A stretch of DNA of 64,000 nucleotides, taken from positions 301,855,466 to 301,919,465 of the forward strand of contig CM057009.1 of NCBI GenBank assembly GCA_029891345.1, written 5' to 3'. The notes beneath the pieces were generated by a model. The model was not told where the DNA came from. It ran no database searches and was given only the letters and a program-made list of their open reading frames with translations. Numbering within the stretch: position 1 is the stretch's first letter; the number at the start of each line of letters is the position of its first letter. Source of the stretch: Dryococelus australis. Taxonomy: Eukaryota; Arthropoda; Insecta; Phasmatodea; Phasmatidae. The position numbers and the translations under genes are program-made. Of this stretch, positions 9,984 to 20,580 are shown piece by piece.

Positions 9984-11010
9984 AATGCCTTACCGACACG
10001 AAAGGGCGCCTTTTAAGCAGGTTACGGACTTTGAACGGGGCCGAATAAAATGCTTGCGTAAAGGAGAATTTTCGTACTGCGAAATTGCTAATCATAAGGG
10101 TCACAATGCCTTGACATTGATGCGAGTGTGGAAGCTGTTGACTGAAGAGAACAGGGCGAGTTAAAAACCCGGAACTGGCATTCGAAATATGATTACAGCA
10201 TGGGATGGCAAACACATTATCCGCATGGCATTGACGGATCATTCAGCTTCGTCTCAAGTATTAGTAGAATTTTGGAACACTGCAATATGTCTGACATGGT
10301 CTACTTACACGGTTTAGTGGTGTCTGCTTCGCAGAGAACGGTGTGCATCCATTCTTGAGTGAATGGTTCCCTCGAGCTTGATCTATAAATGCCTTAGGCT
10401 ACAATCGGCTCACGAACATACCCACAAGCATACAGACTGGTAACATGTGTTTTAGGACGAGTGCTGCTTGAATTTGGATTACAATGTTTGCCACAAACAC
10501 ATTTGACAAAATCAATGTTAGTGCTATCTTGCAAAATACATTGTCCAACATCATATTGTACGAACAGTGGGCATGATGGTTAGGGATCAATTACGTGACA
10601 TAGGGGATCTCGGTTGCTACGAATTGTCGACACTCAACAACAACCGATACATCAAATCGTGGAGTCTGACGCAATTCCCTACCTTCAGCACCCTCCTTGA
10701 GCAATATTCAAGCAAGACAATGTCCGACCACATGAAGTGGGAAATAACCAAGTCGTCTTCGAAGCAAGGCAAAAACCGCTTCTTCTCTGGCCTGCACGTT
10801 CGTTCGATAAGTCACTTATGTAACATGCCATTGTCATTTAGAAACTGGCCAATCATGCTCATTCAACAGTCAATACCGATGACCAATGGACTCGGGTGGA
10901 AGCAGCCTGGCAGGCGATTCCCCAGAAATTCATCCAAGGCCTTTTGATTCCATGCTACAGAGCATGTAGCATCTCTTATTGAAGCTCATGGAGGCTTTAC
11001 AGCATACTGA
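9984..11010 (+). pseudogene. Tc1-like transposase, near full length, broken
   Basis: It begins MPYRHERAPFKQVTDFERGR, a helix-turn-helix start typical of Tc1-like transposases, followed by SYCEIAN, VMRVWK, KPGTG and MALTDHSASS. The C-terminal half carries NNNRYIKSW, AIFKQDN (second catalytic Asp at about 10,715), WPARS, then RVEAAWQAIPQKFIQGL and ends AHGGFTAY with TGA at 11,008. Its span of about 1,027 bp is what a 340-residue transposase needs. A stop at about 10,162, others at about 10,315 and beyond, and several frameshifts disable it. These enzymes move elements into TA sites. No terminal inverted repeats were found in the flanks. Confidence 0.85.
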
Positions 11011-11131
11011 TATTTTGCTATTAATTGTGGTGCATTGCCCTGCAAATATAGTATTTTTGTTGGCCAAAAATATTAATTTAAAGTGTAGACTATGGCTGGA
11101 TTAATTACTTTATTTCCTCACCCTTCATGTA

Positions 11132-11280
11132 CTGTGGCCGGCAGTTATCTGGGCGCGTCTCAGCGCGGTGAAACGGGAAACGGGGTCGGCGGAGAAAGGG
11201 GAAAAAACGGGTTGTAAAGGGGAAAGGGGACACTCCACAAGACTATGGAGCTCACGCGCCCGGTTACTTGCCGGCCACAG
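11132..11280. mobile_element. 149-bp MITE with TA target duplication
   Basis: The ends begin CTGTGGCCGGCA and finish TGCCGGCCACAG, with pairing extending to about 29 bp (GGGCGCGT left, ACGCGCCC right) and only a few mismatches. TA flanks both ends (11,130-11,131 and 11,281-11,282), as expected for Tc1/mariner-type transposition. The interior is G- and A-rich and codes for nothing. It is much more GC-rich than its surroundings, which suggests recent or foreign origin. Confidence 0.75.
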
Positions 11281-11282
11281 TA

Positions 11283-12802
11283 TGTGTACACATGTGTATA
11301 CACATAGAGTGAGGGCACGGGTAGCAGAGAGGTGAGGAGGTTGTTCACATATGGAGGAAGGCGACTCAATGTGCGCTGTCTACGCATTTGAAATGTAGTA
11401 TTTGTTCGAGAGTTTTCACGTGTGTTCGCGGTGGTGAGGCGAACATTGGCAAACATGTGTGGAAGACTTGGCAATATCCAGCAATATGGAGCAAAAATTT
11501 TTAATTATAACTTTGTTGTTTTCTCGCAATAATTATAAGATTGCACACTTTTAACAGCCCGGCTGAGTTTTACTTTTCAATTAGTTATGCATCTTCAGTT
11601 GCAAGTAAAATTAACCTTGTAGTGGACGTAATGATTGGTAACAAGACGACGATACACTGACTATGTGAAAATGTTAGAAACGTACATATGTTATTACTGA
11701 CAGTTCTTATTCTTATGGGTAAAAAAATCATTTTTAGTGGCATACATAAGGACACAGAGAGAAACAGGAGAAGTGACAGAATGAAGAGGTATTGGGAAGA
11801 GCGAAGGAGCCCTGAATAAATCACTCGTGATCCTGACGCGTCATAACGAACTAGAAGAAGAAAGACGCTGATCTACATTTCCTAATCAGCTTCTGTCATT
11901 ATTATAAGTTATCCAGTATAAGCAGTTAGTGGAGGGCATTTTTCAAGAATTTATTTTTAAATGACTCAACCATGAACCCGCCCACCTGTAGTGTTCTTAT
12001 AGAGCACTTCACTCAGTCATAGAGAACTCCCATGTGTTTACCAGGAATATGGGCAATTTTTGTAAGTTAGTGCAGGTAAGATCATTTTCATATAAATGGG
12101 GATGGAAATACATAGGTATAAACCTTGTCTAAAGTATCTCCATGTTTCTTTCGAAAGGATGCACAGTAATTTTTAATGGAAATCATCCAGTAATGTAGAA
12201 AAATGGTTGTCATTGCTGTTTAGTTATTCGCCTGTATTGAGGACAATATAAAACATTAAATAAAATTGTTGGCGTGCCTGAAAAAATATAACTTGTGCAA
12301 CCTTATGTTTTAATGTTAAAGAAATTACAATGTACAGGGAATATAATAATTAAATATTAGTAATATTTACATGTTTAAACTAGTTTTATTCACTTTAATT
12401 TTAGCCATGAGCGTCTGTTTAGTAAGATTGCTAATGTTCAGTAGTAATTTTTTCTAGATAGCACGATCACTCAAAGTAATAAATAGAAACTTTATGGCCA
12501 GATCTAGTTGATTCAGATATCGAATTACATGAAAATATGCTAAGACAGAAAAGTTAATAGTTGCATATTCCCATTCCTTGCTTGTTTGCTTCCCTACTTC
12601 TGCGAGAATGTTAACCAAACGTTGAAAATATTCCAGCCTATAGAAGCATACAGTATAAAATAAGCACCCAGTACATATCTACATTAGTATGAAGAATAAT
12701 TATATGGTTTAATGCCTTACTAAGACAGATTTCAAAATTGTTGACTAATAAAACTCATTTTTATGAACACTACAAAAAGAATTGATGACATGTATTTGTA
12801 TA
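11283..12802. other. Non-coding, AT-rich, no gene seen
   Basis: Open frames are short and not protein-like. A small near-palindrome of TGTG/CACA type lies at 11,281-11,306. Nothing else was recognised. Confidence 0.5.
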
Positions 12803-13227
12803 GGCTGTTCACGGTTAAATGAGCACTTTTGAAAGCCCTGATTAAGATTTACTTTTATAAACGTTGTGTATTCTTCCGCCTGTTGTAAAATTAACGTTGC
12901 CCTGGGTCTCAGCACTTTATTCACGCGTCGGTCAAATGAAAATGTGAAATTATTAAATAAGAAAATTATCAAAACATTTTACAAATCTGCTCATTCTTAC
13001 ACTCCGATGCACTAAGAAAACAGAGAGCGAATAAATAATCTTAAGTTATCGCAAATAGTTACCAAACACTTTTAATTCGTCGTTAAGATATAGAATAACT
13101 ACCCATCCATCGTTACCAACTTTACTGTGCAAATGTCACTCGGTGCGTATATTAATATATATAAACACAGGGGCAGTGACTTTTTTCAAAGGTTCATTTC
13201 TTAAGGGCTCACTTTATCGTGAACAGC
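12803..13227. mobile_element. MITE copy A with about 30-bp terminal inverted repeats
   Basis: The left end starts GGCTGTTCACGGTTAAATGA and continues GCACTTTTGAAA. The right end is the reverse complement with few changes: GGGCTCACTTTATCG, then TGAACAGC. A shorter relative with the same ends and the same internal blocks (GTTGTGTATT, CATCCATCGTTACCAACTT, GGGGCAGTGACTTTTTTC) lies at about 24,076-24,326. Copy A has about 150 bp of extra interior. No coding capacity. Target duplication unclear. Confidence 0.7.
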
Positions 13228-13512
13228 ATTTCAATGTGTGTTTTCTAATATTTTTAGAGTACTTAATGAGGGCGAAAATTATAGTCTATTTTGTCCATGG
13301 AGATGTTAATTTTACATGTGGCTGTGTAACGTTACACGGTGAGAAGACAAGAGAATATGAGCAGGGCTCTCGGAATACTCAGCAAACAGTGAAAGCAGCT
13401 GTACTAGTGCAGCCACGCATCTAAAAACAGCGCCGTCTGTAAAGGAAGTGAGAGAGTTAGGAGCGAAGGCGAGATCAATGAGAGACCGGAACATGTGCAC
13501 AAGCAGGTAGTC
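13228..13512. other. Spacer and probable downstream region of the lipocalin-like gene
   Basis: It lies 3' of the minus-strand polyadenylation signal at 13,513. The open frame at 13,143-13,424 on the plus strand runs over MITE copy A and is not protein-like. Nothing else was recognised. Confidence 0.4.
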
Positions 13513-13518
13513 TTTATT
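13513..13518 (-). promoter_or_regulatory. Polyadenylation signal AATAAA
   Basis: AATAAA on the minus strand lies 26 nt after the stop codon of the C-terminal lipocalin-like exon, a position fitting the end of that transcript. Confidence 0.5.
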
Positions 13519-13543
13519 CGTGGATAAGTGAGACAAGTACAGC

Positions 13544-13674
13544 TCAGCGGTGCTCGTGTGCAGGGCAGTCCGCTTGGTCGTTGGTGATGTATTCGGCCGT
13601 CGGCAACAGTGCACTTGCCTGCTGCAGCACCGAGGCGCTGGGGTTCTTATCTCGCGTTAACAGGAAGTCCACCT
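13544..13674 (-). CDS. Lipocalin-like C-terminal exon
   Basis: On the minus strand an acceptor (pyrimidine-rich, ending GTTGCAG) precedes an open exon that starts two bases into a codon and ends with TGA at 13,544-13,546. It encodes VDFLLTRDKNPSASVLQQAS, then LLPTAEYITNDQADC and a short basic tail. This matches the end of insect lipocalins: a strand with L(S/T)R, a helix beginning at an Asp/Pro/Ser turn, and a final Cys-containing D/NQ.DC segment that forms a disulfide with an early cysteine. Lipocalins are secreted barrels that carry small hydrophobic ligands. A GKW-motif exon on the same strand at 36,033-36,169 could be the front of the same gene. A pseudogene or a separate paralogue is not excluded. 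Confidence 0.6.
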
Positions 13675-13889
13675 CTGCAACAGCCACAGATCACATCACT
13701 GCCAAATTTACACTGCACCGCCCGGGCAGAATCACCTGTACTCTAACTAACGAAATCCATGATTTGGCAACTATCGCTCGGATGTCGCAGAGCCAAACAA
13801 TAAGATTACTTACAACATTGTTAATAACGTAGAAAATAACTGTGAGTTAAACTCCCAGCCCCTCCCTGCGCCACACACATCGCGACCCT
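13675..13889. other. Intron-like sequence upstream (minus strand) of the lipocalin exon
   Basis: It is GC-richer than average near the exon and AT-rich after 13,790. No gene was seen. Confidence 0.4.
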
Positions 13890-14084
13890 TGCATTGTATT
13901 GTATTGGAAGGGTATATTAACGTACCTTGGTTTTATGCCTGAAGGCTTATCAGGGGACGGCTTATGAAGTAACTTGTGATCTAACTTAAACTAACACCTA
14001 TGCGTTACCTGGGATTCAAACCCAGAACCTACCCCGCCCCAGACCGGCGGCTCCCCAACCGGCTGCGCCATCGGAGGTCGGCGC
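13890..14084 (-). mobile_element. tRNA-derived SINE
   Basis: Read on the minus strand it has an A-box-like TGGCGCAGCCG followed about 50 nt later by a B-box-like GGTTTGAATCC, the internal RNA polymerase III promoter of tRNA genes. The 3' body ends in short repeats of ATACA/GCA type near 13,890. It does not fold into an intact tRNA and has a long non-tRNA tail, so a SINE is favoured over a tRNA gene. Confidence 0.7.
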
Positions 14085-14839
14085 AACTCTTGCAGGTTTT
14101 GCTGACTCGTAATGGATCTATGTCAAATAGCCATACTGCATGTAAGATTTGTAACATTTTCAGCTCTATATTTCATATTATAACACGAAATAATGATTGC
14201 ATTATTCTCCTACTGGCTACAAAACAATGGGGTGGCGGTTAATTAGTGGCACTCTCCTGATAATTTCCATTTGGCTTGACCTACATTTCACATAGTTAAT
14301 GAAATGAAAATAGTGATTACCGGTATATGCCTTGTGCACGTTTCTGTTACCGTAGAGAATGCTTGTCCAACCACCCACTATCCCAATGAAGATCTTTCAG
14401 GTTAAGGAACCTCGTACGCAAATTAAGTAAAAACACCATATATAACTGATTTTTCTCAACTCTCAATATTTGCGATATTTTAGATCAGAATTCGTTTTCC
14501 GCAGCAGTCTGCATCAGATTTTGATACACTTTGTGTAAATATTAAATATTCCTATTGCACACTTTTGAAAAGACCAACATTAACCTGCACAAAAGAGTAA
14601 GGTAAGTTAGCGAGAAGATTAAATACTGAAACATTAGAACGGAATGTCAAATAGTACTAATAAATACAAAATAGCAATATGTCATATATTATTAACTGCT
14701 GTAATGGTTACGATTGGTTTTTCTTGGTAAACAACTTATGTTTATCGCCCGGAATAATTACATGCAGATGGGTAACTGCATACTCAAAGCAACAATACTC
14801 TCATAGTTGCAACGCTGCCTCTCAAAAGGGCGAGGTAGA
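14085..14839. other. AT-rich non-coding, no gene seen
   Basis: Open frames (for example 14,000-14,242, which mostly reads through the SINE) are not protein-like. No repeats recognised. Confidence 0.5.
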
Positions 14840-14990
14840 ACTCAAAGCAGAAACCTTCATTCTAGTGTTTTTCCCGCGTTTGAGGCCTAGATGTCTTGTT
14901 TGTTGGCAAAGCGTTTACCACGCAATGACCTCTTCACTTTGGGCACAAGATCGTAGTCACAGTATTTCGATGAGGGGTAGCGCACATTGA
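14840..14990 (-). mobile_element. Mariner-type transposase scrap
   Basis: The minus-strand frame reads YCDYDLVPKVKRSLRGKRFA followed by NKQDI. This is the block after the last catalytic region of mariner-like transposases, where relatives read CDYDL.PK.K..LRG.RF. It is followed by a stop and a weak match to the C-terminal helix. No active-site set or inverted repeat is left. Confidence 0.55.
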
Positions 14991-15207
14991 CGGATCTCAT
15001 GCAGCGGATTGTATTTCCCGTCAGCTTCATCACTGACAACTAACCGTAGACAACCTTGGAGACTATTTTGAAGTATGCTAAACAGCTCGTACACCTGCGA
15101 TACGTACCTGTTCAAATGAGCGCATACAAGATGTACAAGAATACATCAATTAAACAGTGTTTTCAAGAAGCTGTGTTTGTCTTTGTTGTTTGCCGGACAT
15201 TCCGCAT

Positions 15208-15307
15208 NNNNNNNNNNNNNNNNNNNNNNNNNNNNNNNNNNNNNNNNNNNNNNNNNNNNNNNNNNNNNNNNNNNNNNNNNNNNNNNNNNNNNNNNNNNNN
15301 NNNNNNN
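15208..15307. other. Assembly gap of exactly 100 N
   Basis: One hundred N bases is a conventional placeholder for a join of unknown size. Sequence on either side need not be adjacent in the genome. Open frames running across it are artefacts. Confidence 0.98.
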
Positions 15308-15355
15308 TCGGTACCCACGAGGTTCCACTTGTTCACACCTGCAGCAGAAGACAGA

Positions 15356-15703
15356 TAGATAGAGAATGTTGCAGCGTACCTCTACTCTAGATGAGCTTGA
15401 CATCCGTAACCAATAACGCTGTGTGTTTTACTTTCCTAAGTCACTTTTGCTAGAAAGTGTCCACGAAAGTTATATTACTCTTATACAGAATGTTCGATAT
15501 ATAACCGTCACAATTGAAAATGATGATAGATAGAGAATGTTGCAGCGTACCTCTACTCTAGATGAGCTTGACATCCGTAACCAATAACGCAGTGTGTTCT
15601 ACTTTCCTAAGTTACTTTTGCTATAGAAAGTGTCCACGAAAGTTAGATTACTCTTATACAGAATGTTCGATATATAAACGTCACAATTGAAGATGATGAT
15701 AGA
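15356..15703 (+). repeat. Two-copy tandem duplication, unit about 171-175 bp
   Basis: The segment from GATAGATAGAGAATGTTGC to TCACAATTGAA is repeated with about 171-bp spacing (anchors at 15,360 and 15,531). A few substitutions and small indels separate the copies. It begins 50 bp from the 100-N gap, so more copies may be hidden there. Confidence 0.85.
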
Positions 15704-18114
15704 GGAGCCCAAGAGAGACAAGTATGTCCAGTACATATGTGATCCTATTCTGGACCATTTACTAATCACAATTTTTTTTTCGGACCTACACTTTACTACA
15801 CTAATAATGTCATGATAGTGAGAAACCCTATTGTTCTACTGAAGTGATGTATGTACAAATGGTAATTGAGTTGTGTATCCGTGTTACAAAACGCGAATCA
15901 AGTCATTGTCAATATAGCGACGTAAAAGATAATAATGGTTTTGCAGAAGTTATGACTCGTCCGAAAATTTGTCATGCGTTTACAAGCTGGAAAAAGTATG
16001 AACTAGTAATACAGCTTGGTTCGTTCTGAGGCAACGGCATGGTATACCGGTGCCAGCGGCTGAAATATTGTGACGTCACTCGGTCGCCATCTTGAAACTG
16101 GCTGACAATGACAGTGCCCTCATGGCCATCAAAATATCTCTTTTTCACTCAAAAATAACTTCAGAAACCAATGATTTTACCCCAAAACTATCTTTCCCCC
16201 GAAATTAATTTAAAAATATGTTAAAATTTTTTACATTCCTTAAATAAACAAACCCAATTTAGGGCTCTTTTATGTGAGGTATAATGTGCCAAAATCAGCA
16301 ACTTGGTGCAGAGTTTCTCTGAAAATGATCAAGAAGGGCTCGACGCTGTGCGATGCATGAATCAAAAAGCCTCAAAATCAGGAAGGAGGATTAAATACTC
16401 CGAGACAAGCCCAGCAGACCAGGACGAATATAGGCCATATTAGTTTACCCTGCAGAATATCCGCGACCTTGATCTTGGGATAAACTTAAATACAAAAATC
16501 GAGAAAAGCACAAAAAAATTCGTTAGAAAATTTAAAATAGGGGAAAAAATTCTATTAAAGAACACGAGACCTCGATGACAGTAGAAGGCAATGAACACGA
16601 AAAAAAATCAAGAAAATTTACAAAAATATTCAAAAATTCCTAAATATCGGGGCACAAATTACATTAGTAACCGCAACTGCTATTTAGGATATATGCGTTT
16701 TTTGACTCCTGGTGAACTAGAACAAAAAAGAAAAACCAGTAAAAGTGAGGAAAAATCAATAAATATTTCTATTAAAAAAAAAAAAAAAAATCGGAAAGTT
16801 ATGGGAGGTGGTTTTGAGGAATTTTTATATAAATAATTCTTCAAAGACATACGTGTTGAAGGACCAGTGTTAGATTCCCGTGATAATGGCGGAGCACACT
16901 TCCTCCTGACATGACGACATACCCAGCACCAACTATTTCAATTTTTATGTATTATTTAATCATATCTCTTCCACCTCACCATGAAATTCCACATGCTATC
17001 TATCGATTCCCCGCCCACCCAACTACACCCTTTAAATGAATCATGGGCCACTGTCACAACCCCACCCCCCCACCCCCTCATCTATCCATCACGTGTTACA
17101 CATAACAGCTCAACCCCCACCACTACCACAAGACCTCGCTAGTGATTTAACGATGTAACACTTTTAGCTAATAATTGGTTGTTGGTCATTTGATATCTCA
17201 TTCTCTACAGATAATTAACGTAGCCAAAGGCACGTCATGTCACAGTGCTTTGTCTGATGCAAGAAGTGACAGATTGCACTCTCTTCCCTGGCATGTCTGG
17301 CATTAAGTCTGGTAAGTTTATTTATGTTCTTCTCTTCAATCAAATTTAGCAGGTATTATCGGGCATGCTCGCAACTACACATATTTTTCGCCACCCACAT
17401 AAAGAAATATAAAATTTCGAATACCTGTATTGACCAGCGAGCTACTGGAGTGAAGATATAAAGATGACACATTTGTTTATTGGCATGCCTGTGACAAGCA
17501 TCCCGACTACAAATTTGGTGGAACCATCATTGACTACAGCTGAACTTACTACATTATCGATTATGCTATTCACAAACCCTTACGCCAAGGCTCTTGAAAC
17601 TTGGCATGTACGAACCCAACTCGAATAATAGGCAGTCTTATATTCCGTGCTCTTCTCAACCATAAATCCATAATTCCATCAATCTTTTCAAGTGAGTATA
17701 CATTTTAAAAACATACATAAAATCATTCTTCAAACACCTTCCTCAAAATCATTCATTCCTGAAAAAGTTGATTGCTCAAAATATTCTTCAGTTCATTCAT
17801 ACGTCAAATAGCACTCAACCGACGTTATACAACCTGAGAAAGACATAACACTTCAAATTGAACCATAGTCCTCGTGCAATCACTAGCCAAAATTTTACCC
17901 AAAAACAGACTCTTGCAATTGACTTCATATACCACTGAAATGAAAGTCTTTCAGAGAAGCAGTAGGAACTATATAAGATCTTAAACACACAATATTATGT
18001 ACATATATATATATATATTTATTGCCTCACTTTTTCCATACATTAGATCATTGCATATCTCAGATAATTGCAGATCGTGGATACTATTTAACGGTCTTAT
18101 TTTATATAACCCCT
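15704..18114. other. Non-coding stretch, unidentified repeat-like blocks
   Basis: A block at 16,060-16,100 (TGACGTCACTCGGTCGCCAT) resembles ends of dispersed insect repeats but no partner was found. A-rich low-complexity DNA at 16,500-16,840 gives a spurious lysine-rich frame at 16,591-16,836. A C-rich run lies at 17,060-17,085 and a TA microsatellite at 18,003-18,017. No supported gene. Confidence 0.4.
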
Positions 18115-18809
18115 TTATTTAAGTTCACCAACGATTGAAGATATATCCTTAATGTGAGAGAAATTACCAACTTCTTGCAAAGCGATCAAACGTCTGAGTC
18201 TATTAACATTTCCGTTTGGGTCTTCAGGAAATATGTAGTCTATGTTCTTGTATTCTTCCTTGTCTACAGAATTTTTTTCTGCAAATCCGGCGGAGATTTG
18301 CCCGAGGGCATCGACATAATCGCTACTATTTACATCACCAATACTGTCTTCATTATCGTCTCCCATCCCTTACGTTTTTCAGAGGAGGCATTGCCTGCTT
18401 CTTGGTCCGCAAACACATCAAAGATTATCCTTTGCTTTGAAGAAGGATTAGTCTTTACAGCTACTGGTGCTTCATTATTCTTTTGAAGTTCACGTGTTAG
18501 TTTAGTTAGTCTATATTTCACACAAACTTACTGTATGACATGATGAATTCAGTATGCAGCATACTGCATAGAAGGAGGAGGTAGCAACGTTGATACATGC
18601 TGTTTCACGGTAGGAGGGGGAACACACTATTTGCAGACCTTGGCATGTCTATTCAAGTTATCAATTCGAGCGAGCTCTCCAGGACAATTATCGCAGCTAA
18701 AAATCACATGTGATGGGTTTATCAAATATTCACACTTCTTGTGTCGCCACGCATTGTAGTCGAACGCATTAACTTTGTCGCTGTATCGGCACTGTTGGCA
18801 ATTCGACAA
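18115..18809 (-). pseudogene. Unknown zinc-finger/helical protein, frameshifted
   Basis: Three minus-strand frames in a row look related. 18,627-18,809 starts MSNCQQCRYSDK and holds a C2HC-type finger CDNCPGELARIDNLNRHAKV followed by C (C-X2-C-X12-H-X3-C). 18,330-18,521 is charged, with RIIFDVFADQE. 18,115-18,366 is acidic and ends in a helix NRLRRLIALQEVGNFSHIKD followed by ISSIVGELK. The frames overlap by shifts, so this may be one broken protein with an N-terminal zinc finger. Such small zinc-finger proteins occur in several arthropod mobile or viral-like elements, but I do not recognise the family. Function unknown. Confidence 0.4.
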
Positions 18810-19079
18810 TCAAGGTGTTGGGCATGACTCTATTTTTATCATGCTCAGTTGTAAGCCTTCGAATGCACAAGTAATCTTCAGTACAAGGAGGTAACTCGTA
18901 CCATAAGCTAGTGCGCAACAAATGCATAACGGAGGTCGGATTCGAGCATCAACATAGAATTTAACCAATCAAATGTTTAGTGTGATAGTGTTTACTACAA
19001 TAAAATATTTTCAGGGCCATCGTTTTGAAGATAAGTAACTGGGCCACATAAAACACATAAGTTTACATGGCCTAACGTA
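18810..19079. other. Non-coding, no gene seen
   Basis: No open frame of note. It leads into the diverged tandem repeat that follows. Confidence 0.4.
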
Positions 19080-19339
19080 GCACTACTCGTGAGCAGAATT
19101 AGGTGAAAATCAGTTGATTGGTCCCTGAAATTTGGCATAAAAGCTCAATACTTTTCATGTGACGATATTTATAAATGGAGGACAAGAAAGTTTTGTATTA
19201 GCAGATTCAATGATTGTAAACTGCCAGTATAAAAAGTAAGCTAAAATCAATTAGGCCTATGTAGTTTCGTAGATATAGCACACTAAGCTAAAATGATTCT
19301 ATAGCTGCCATTTTGAAAACGAGTGTGTAGCAGACGCAT

Positions 19340-19377
<38 letters not shown>

Positions 19378-20580
19378 CTGCTACCAAAATGCAACTCCCT
19401 CGCCAAATTTGGTAACGATGGGTTGATTGTTTCCCGAGATATGACATAAAACGTAATTTTTATTGTGGCGCTAACTTACAAAATGGCAGAAAAATTAGGC
19501 TTTTTAAAAATAAATTTAATAGTGGTAATTGGTACTGCCAGCATACAATGTTAAGTTGTAATTTGTTTAGTTTATAAAGGATATTGACAATAAATGCCTG
19601 ACCTACATTTAACATGGCAGCTTACACCACCTGATGCAGTGAAAATCGTTTGCCTAATTTGGTATACATATTCTAATTTTTCCCCCGATATTTGACATAT
19701 ACAAGTAATTTGTTTCATGTGGCATATCTTACAAAATGGCGGACAAAATATGGCCTGTGTAGACATGTTTGATTGTTTTAGTATGTATTGCAAGTATACA
19801 AAATTAAGTTGTATTGACTACATTGTTATGGCGATATAGCATTCTAACCTAAGTTGTCTATGTAGCCGGCATATAAAAATAAATGTCTGACATAATTATA
19901 ACAAACCATTTTACATCACCTGCCACAGTACTACTTGTCTGCCAAATTTGGTAGGATTCCGTCTATTGTTTCCCGAGATATTACATAAAACTTTATTCAT
20001 GTGGTGTTATCATACAAATTGGCTGACAAAAGTGGCTATGCATTGACATCTGTTATATGTCATAAATACTTTCAGCATACAACATTTGGTCGTAATACGT
20101 TAAAAAGTATATTAGAACTAAAAATAATTTTTTGATGCAATTTTAAAAATAAACATCTAATCAAGTATAATCACTAATGTTTAACTGGTCTGGCATAATA
20201 TTACTTACATAACGAATTGGGTGAGAATTGCTTAGATAGTTTTCGAGATATAATGTAAAATCTATTTTCATCTGGTGCTATTTTTCAAAATGGCGGAAAT
20301 TACAACAATATCCAAAACATAATATAATGATTACATGATGCTCTGCCAGCATACACTATTTGGTTTAAATCGGTTGAATAGTTCCCAAAACATTACATAT
20401 CCTACGTATTAAAATGGTCGCCAATTTGAAAGCAAGTGCCAGCATGATCTAAAACTATAAAAGGCAGGTGTCCGTACTAAGTAGGCATACTATGTGTGTA
20501 CCGAGTTTGGTGAAATTCGGTCAGAAATGGAAAAGTTGGTGTTAAACACACACATGCAGAGACACGCAGATACACAAATT
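19080..20580 (+). repeat. Diverged tandem repeat, unit about 275 bp built of two half-units
   Basis: A block like CCAAATTTGGTA...GTTTCCCGAGATAT recurs at about 19,403, 19,653, 19,942, 20,211 and 20,501, each followed after about 80 bp by ACAAAATGGC-type text. A second block, GCCAGCATACAATGTT-like, recurs about 130-140 bp later (19,538; 19,792; 20,070; 20,345). Units are heavily diverged. Related text appears again at about 22,120-22,420. This looks like an old decayed satellite or a repeated element tail. Confidence 0.65.
19341..19376 (+). repeat. (CA)n(TA)n microsatellite
   Basis: About twelve CA repeats pass into six TA repeats. The flanks GTAGCAGA (19,327-19,334) and TCTGCTAC (19,377-19,384) are exact reverse complements. 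Confidence 0.9.

Noticed and set aside
11160-11474. Minus-strand frame of 104 codons over the MITE
   Set aside because: It reads through a non-coding MITE and low-complexity flank.
13890-14084. Possible functional tRNA gene on the minus strand
   Set aside because: A- and B-box-like words are present, but the spacing and flanking body do not give a cloverleaf; a SINE fits better.
15056-15403. Open frames running across 15,208-15,307
   Set aside because: They consist largely of N bases read as unknown residues.
16591-16836. Lysine- and asparagine-rich plus-strand frame
   Set aside because: A-rich low-complexity DNA produces it; no domain and no splice or start context.
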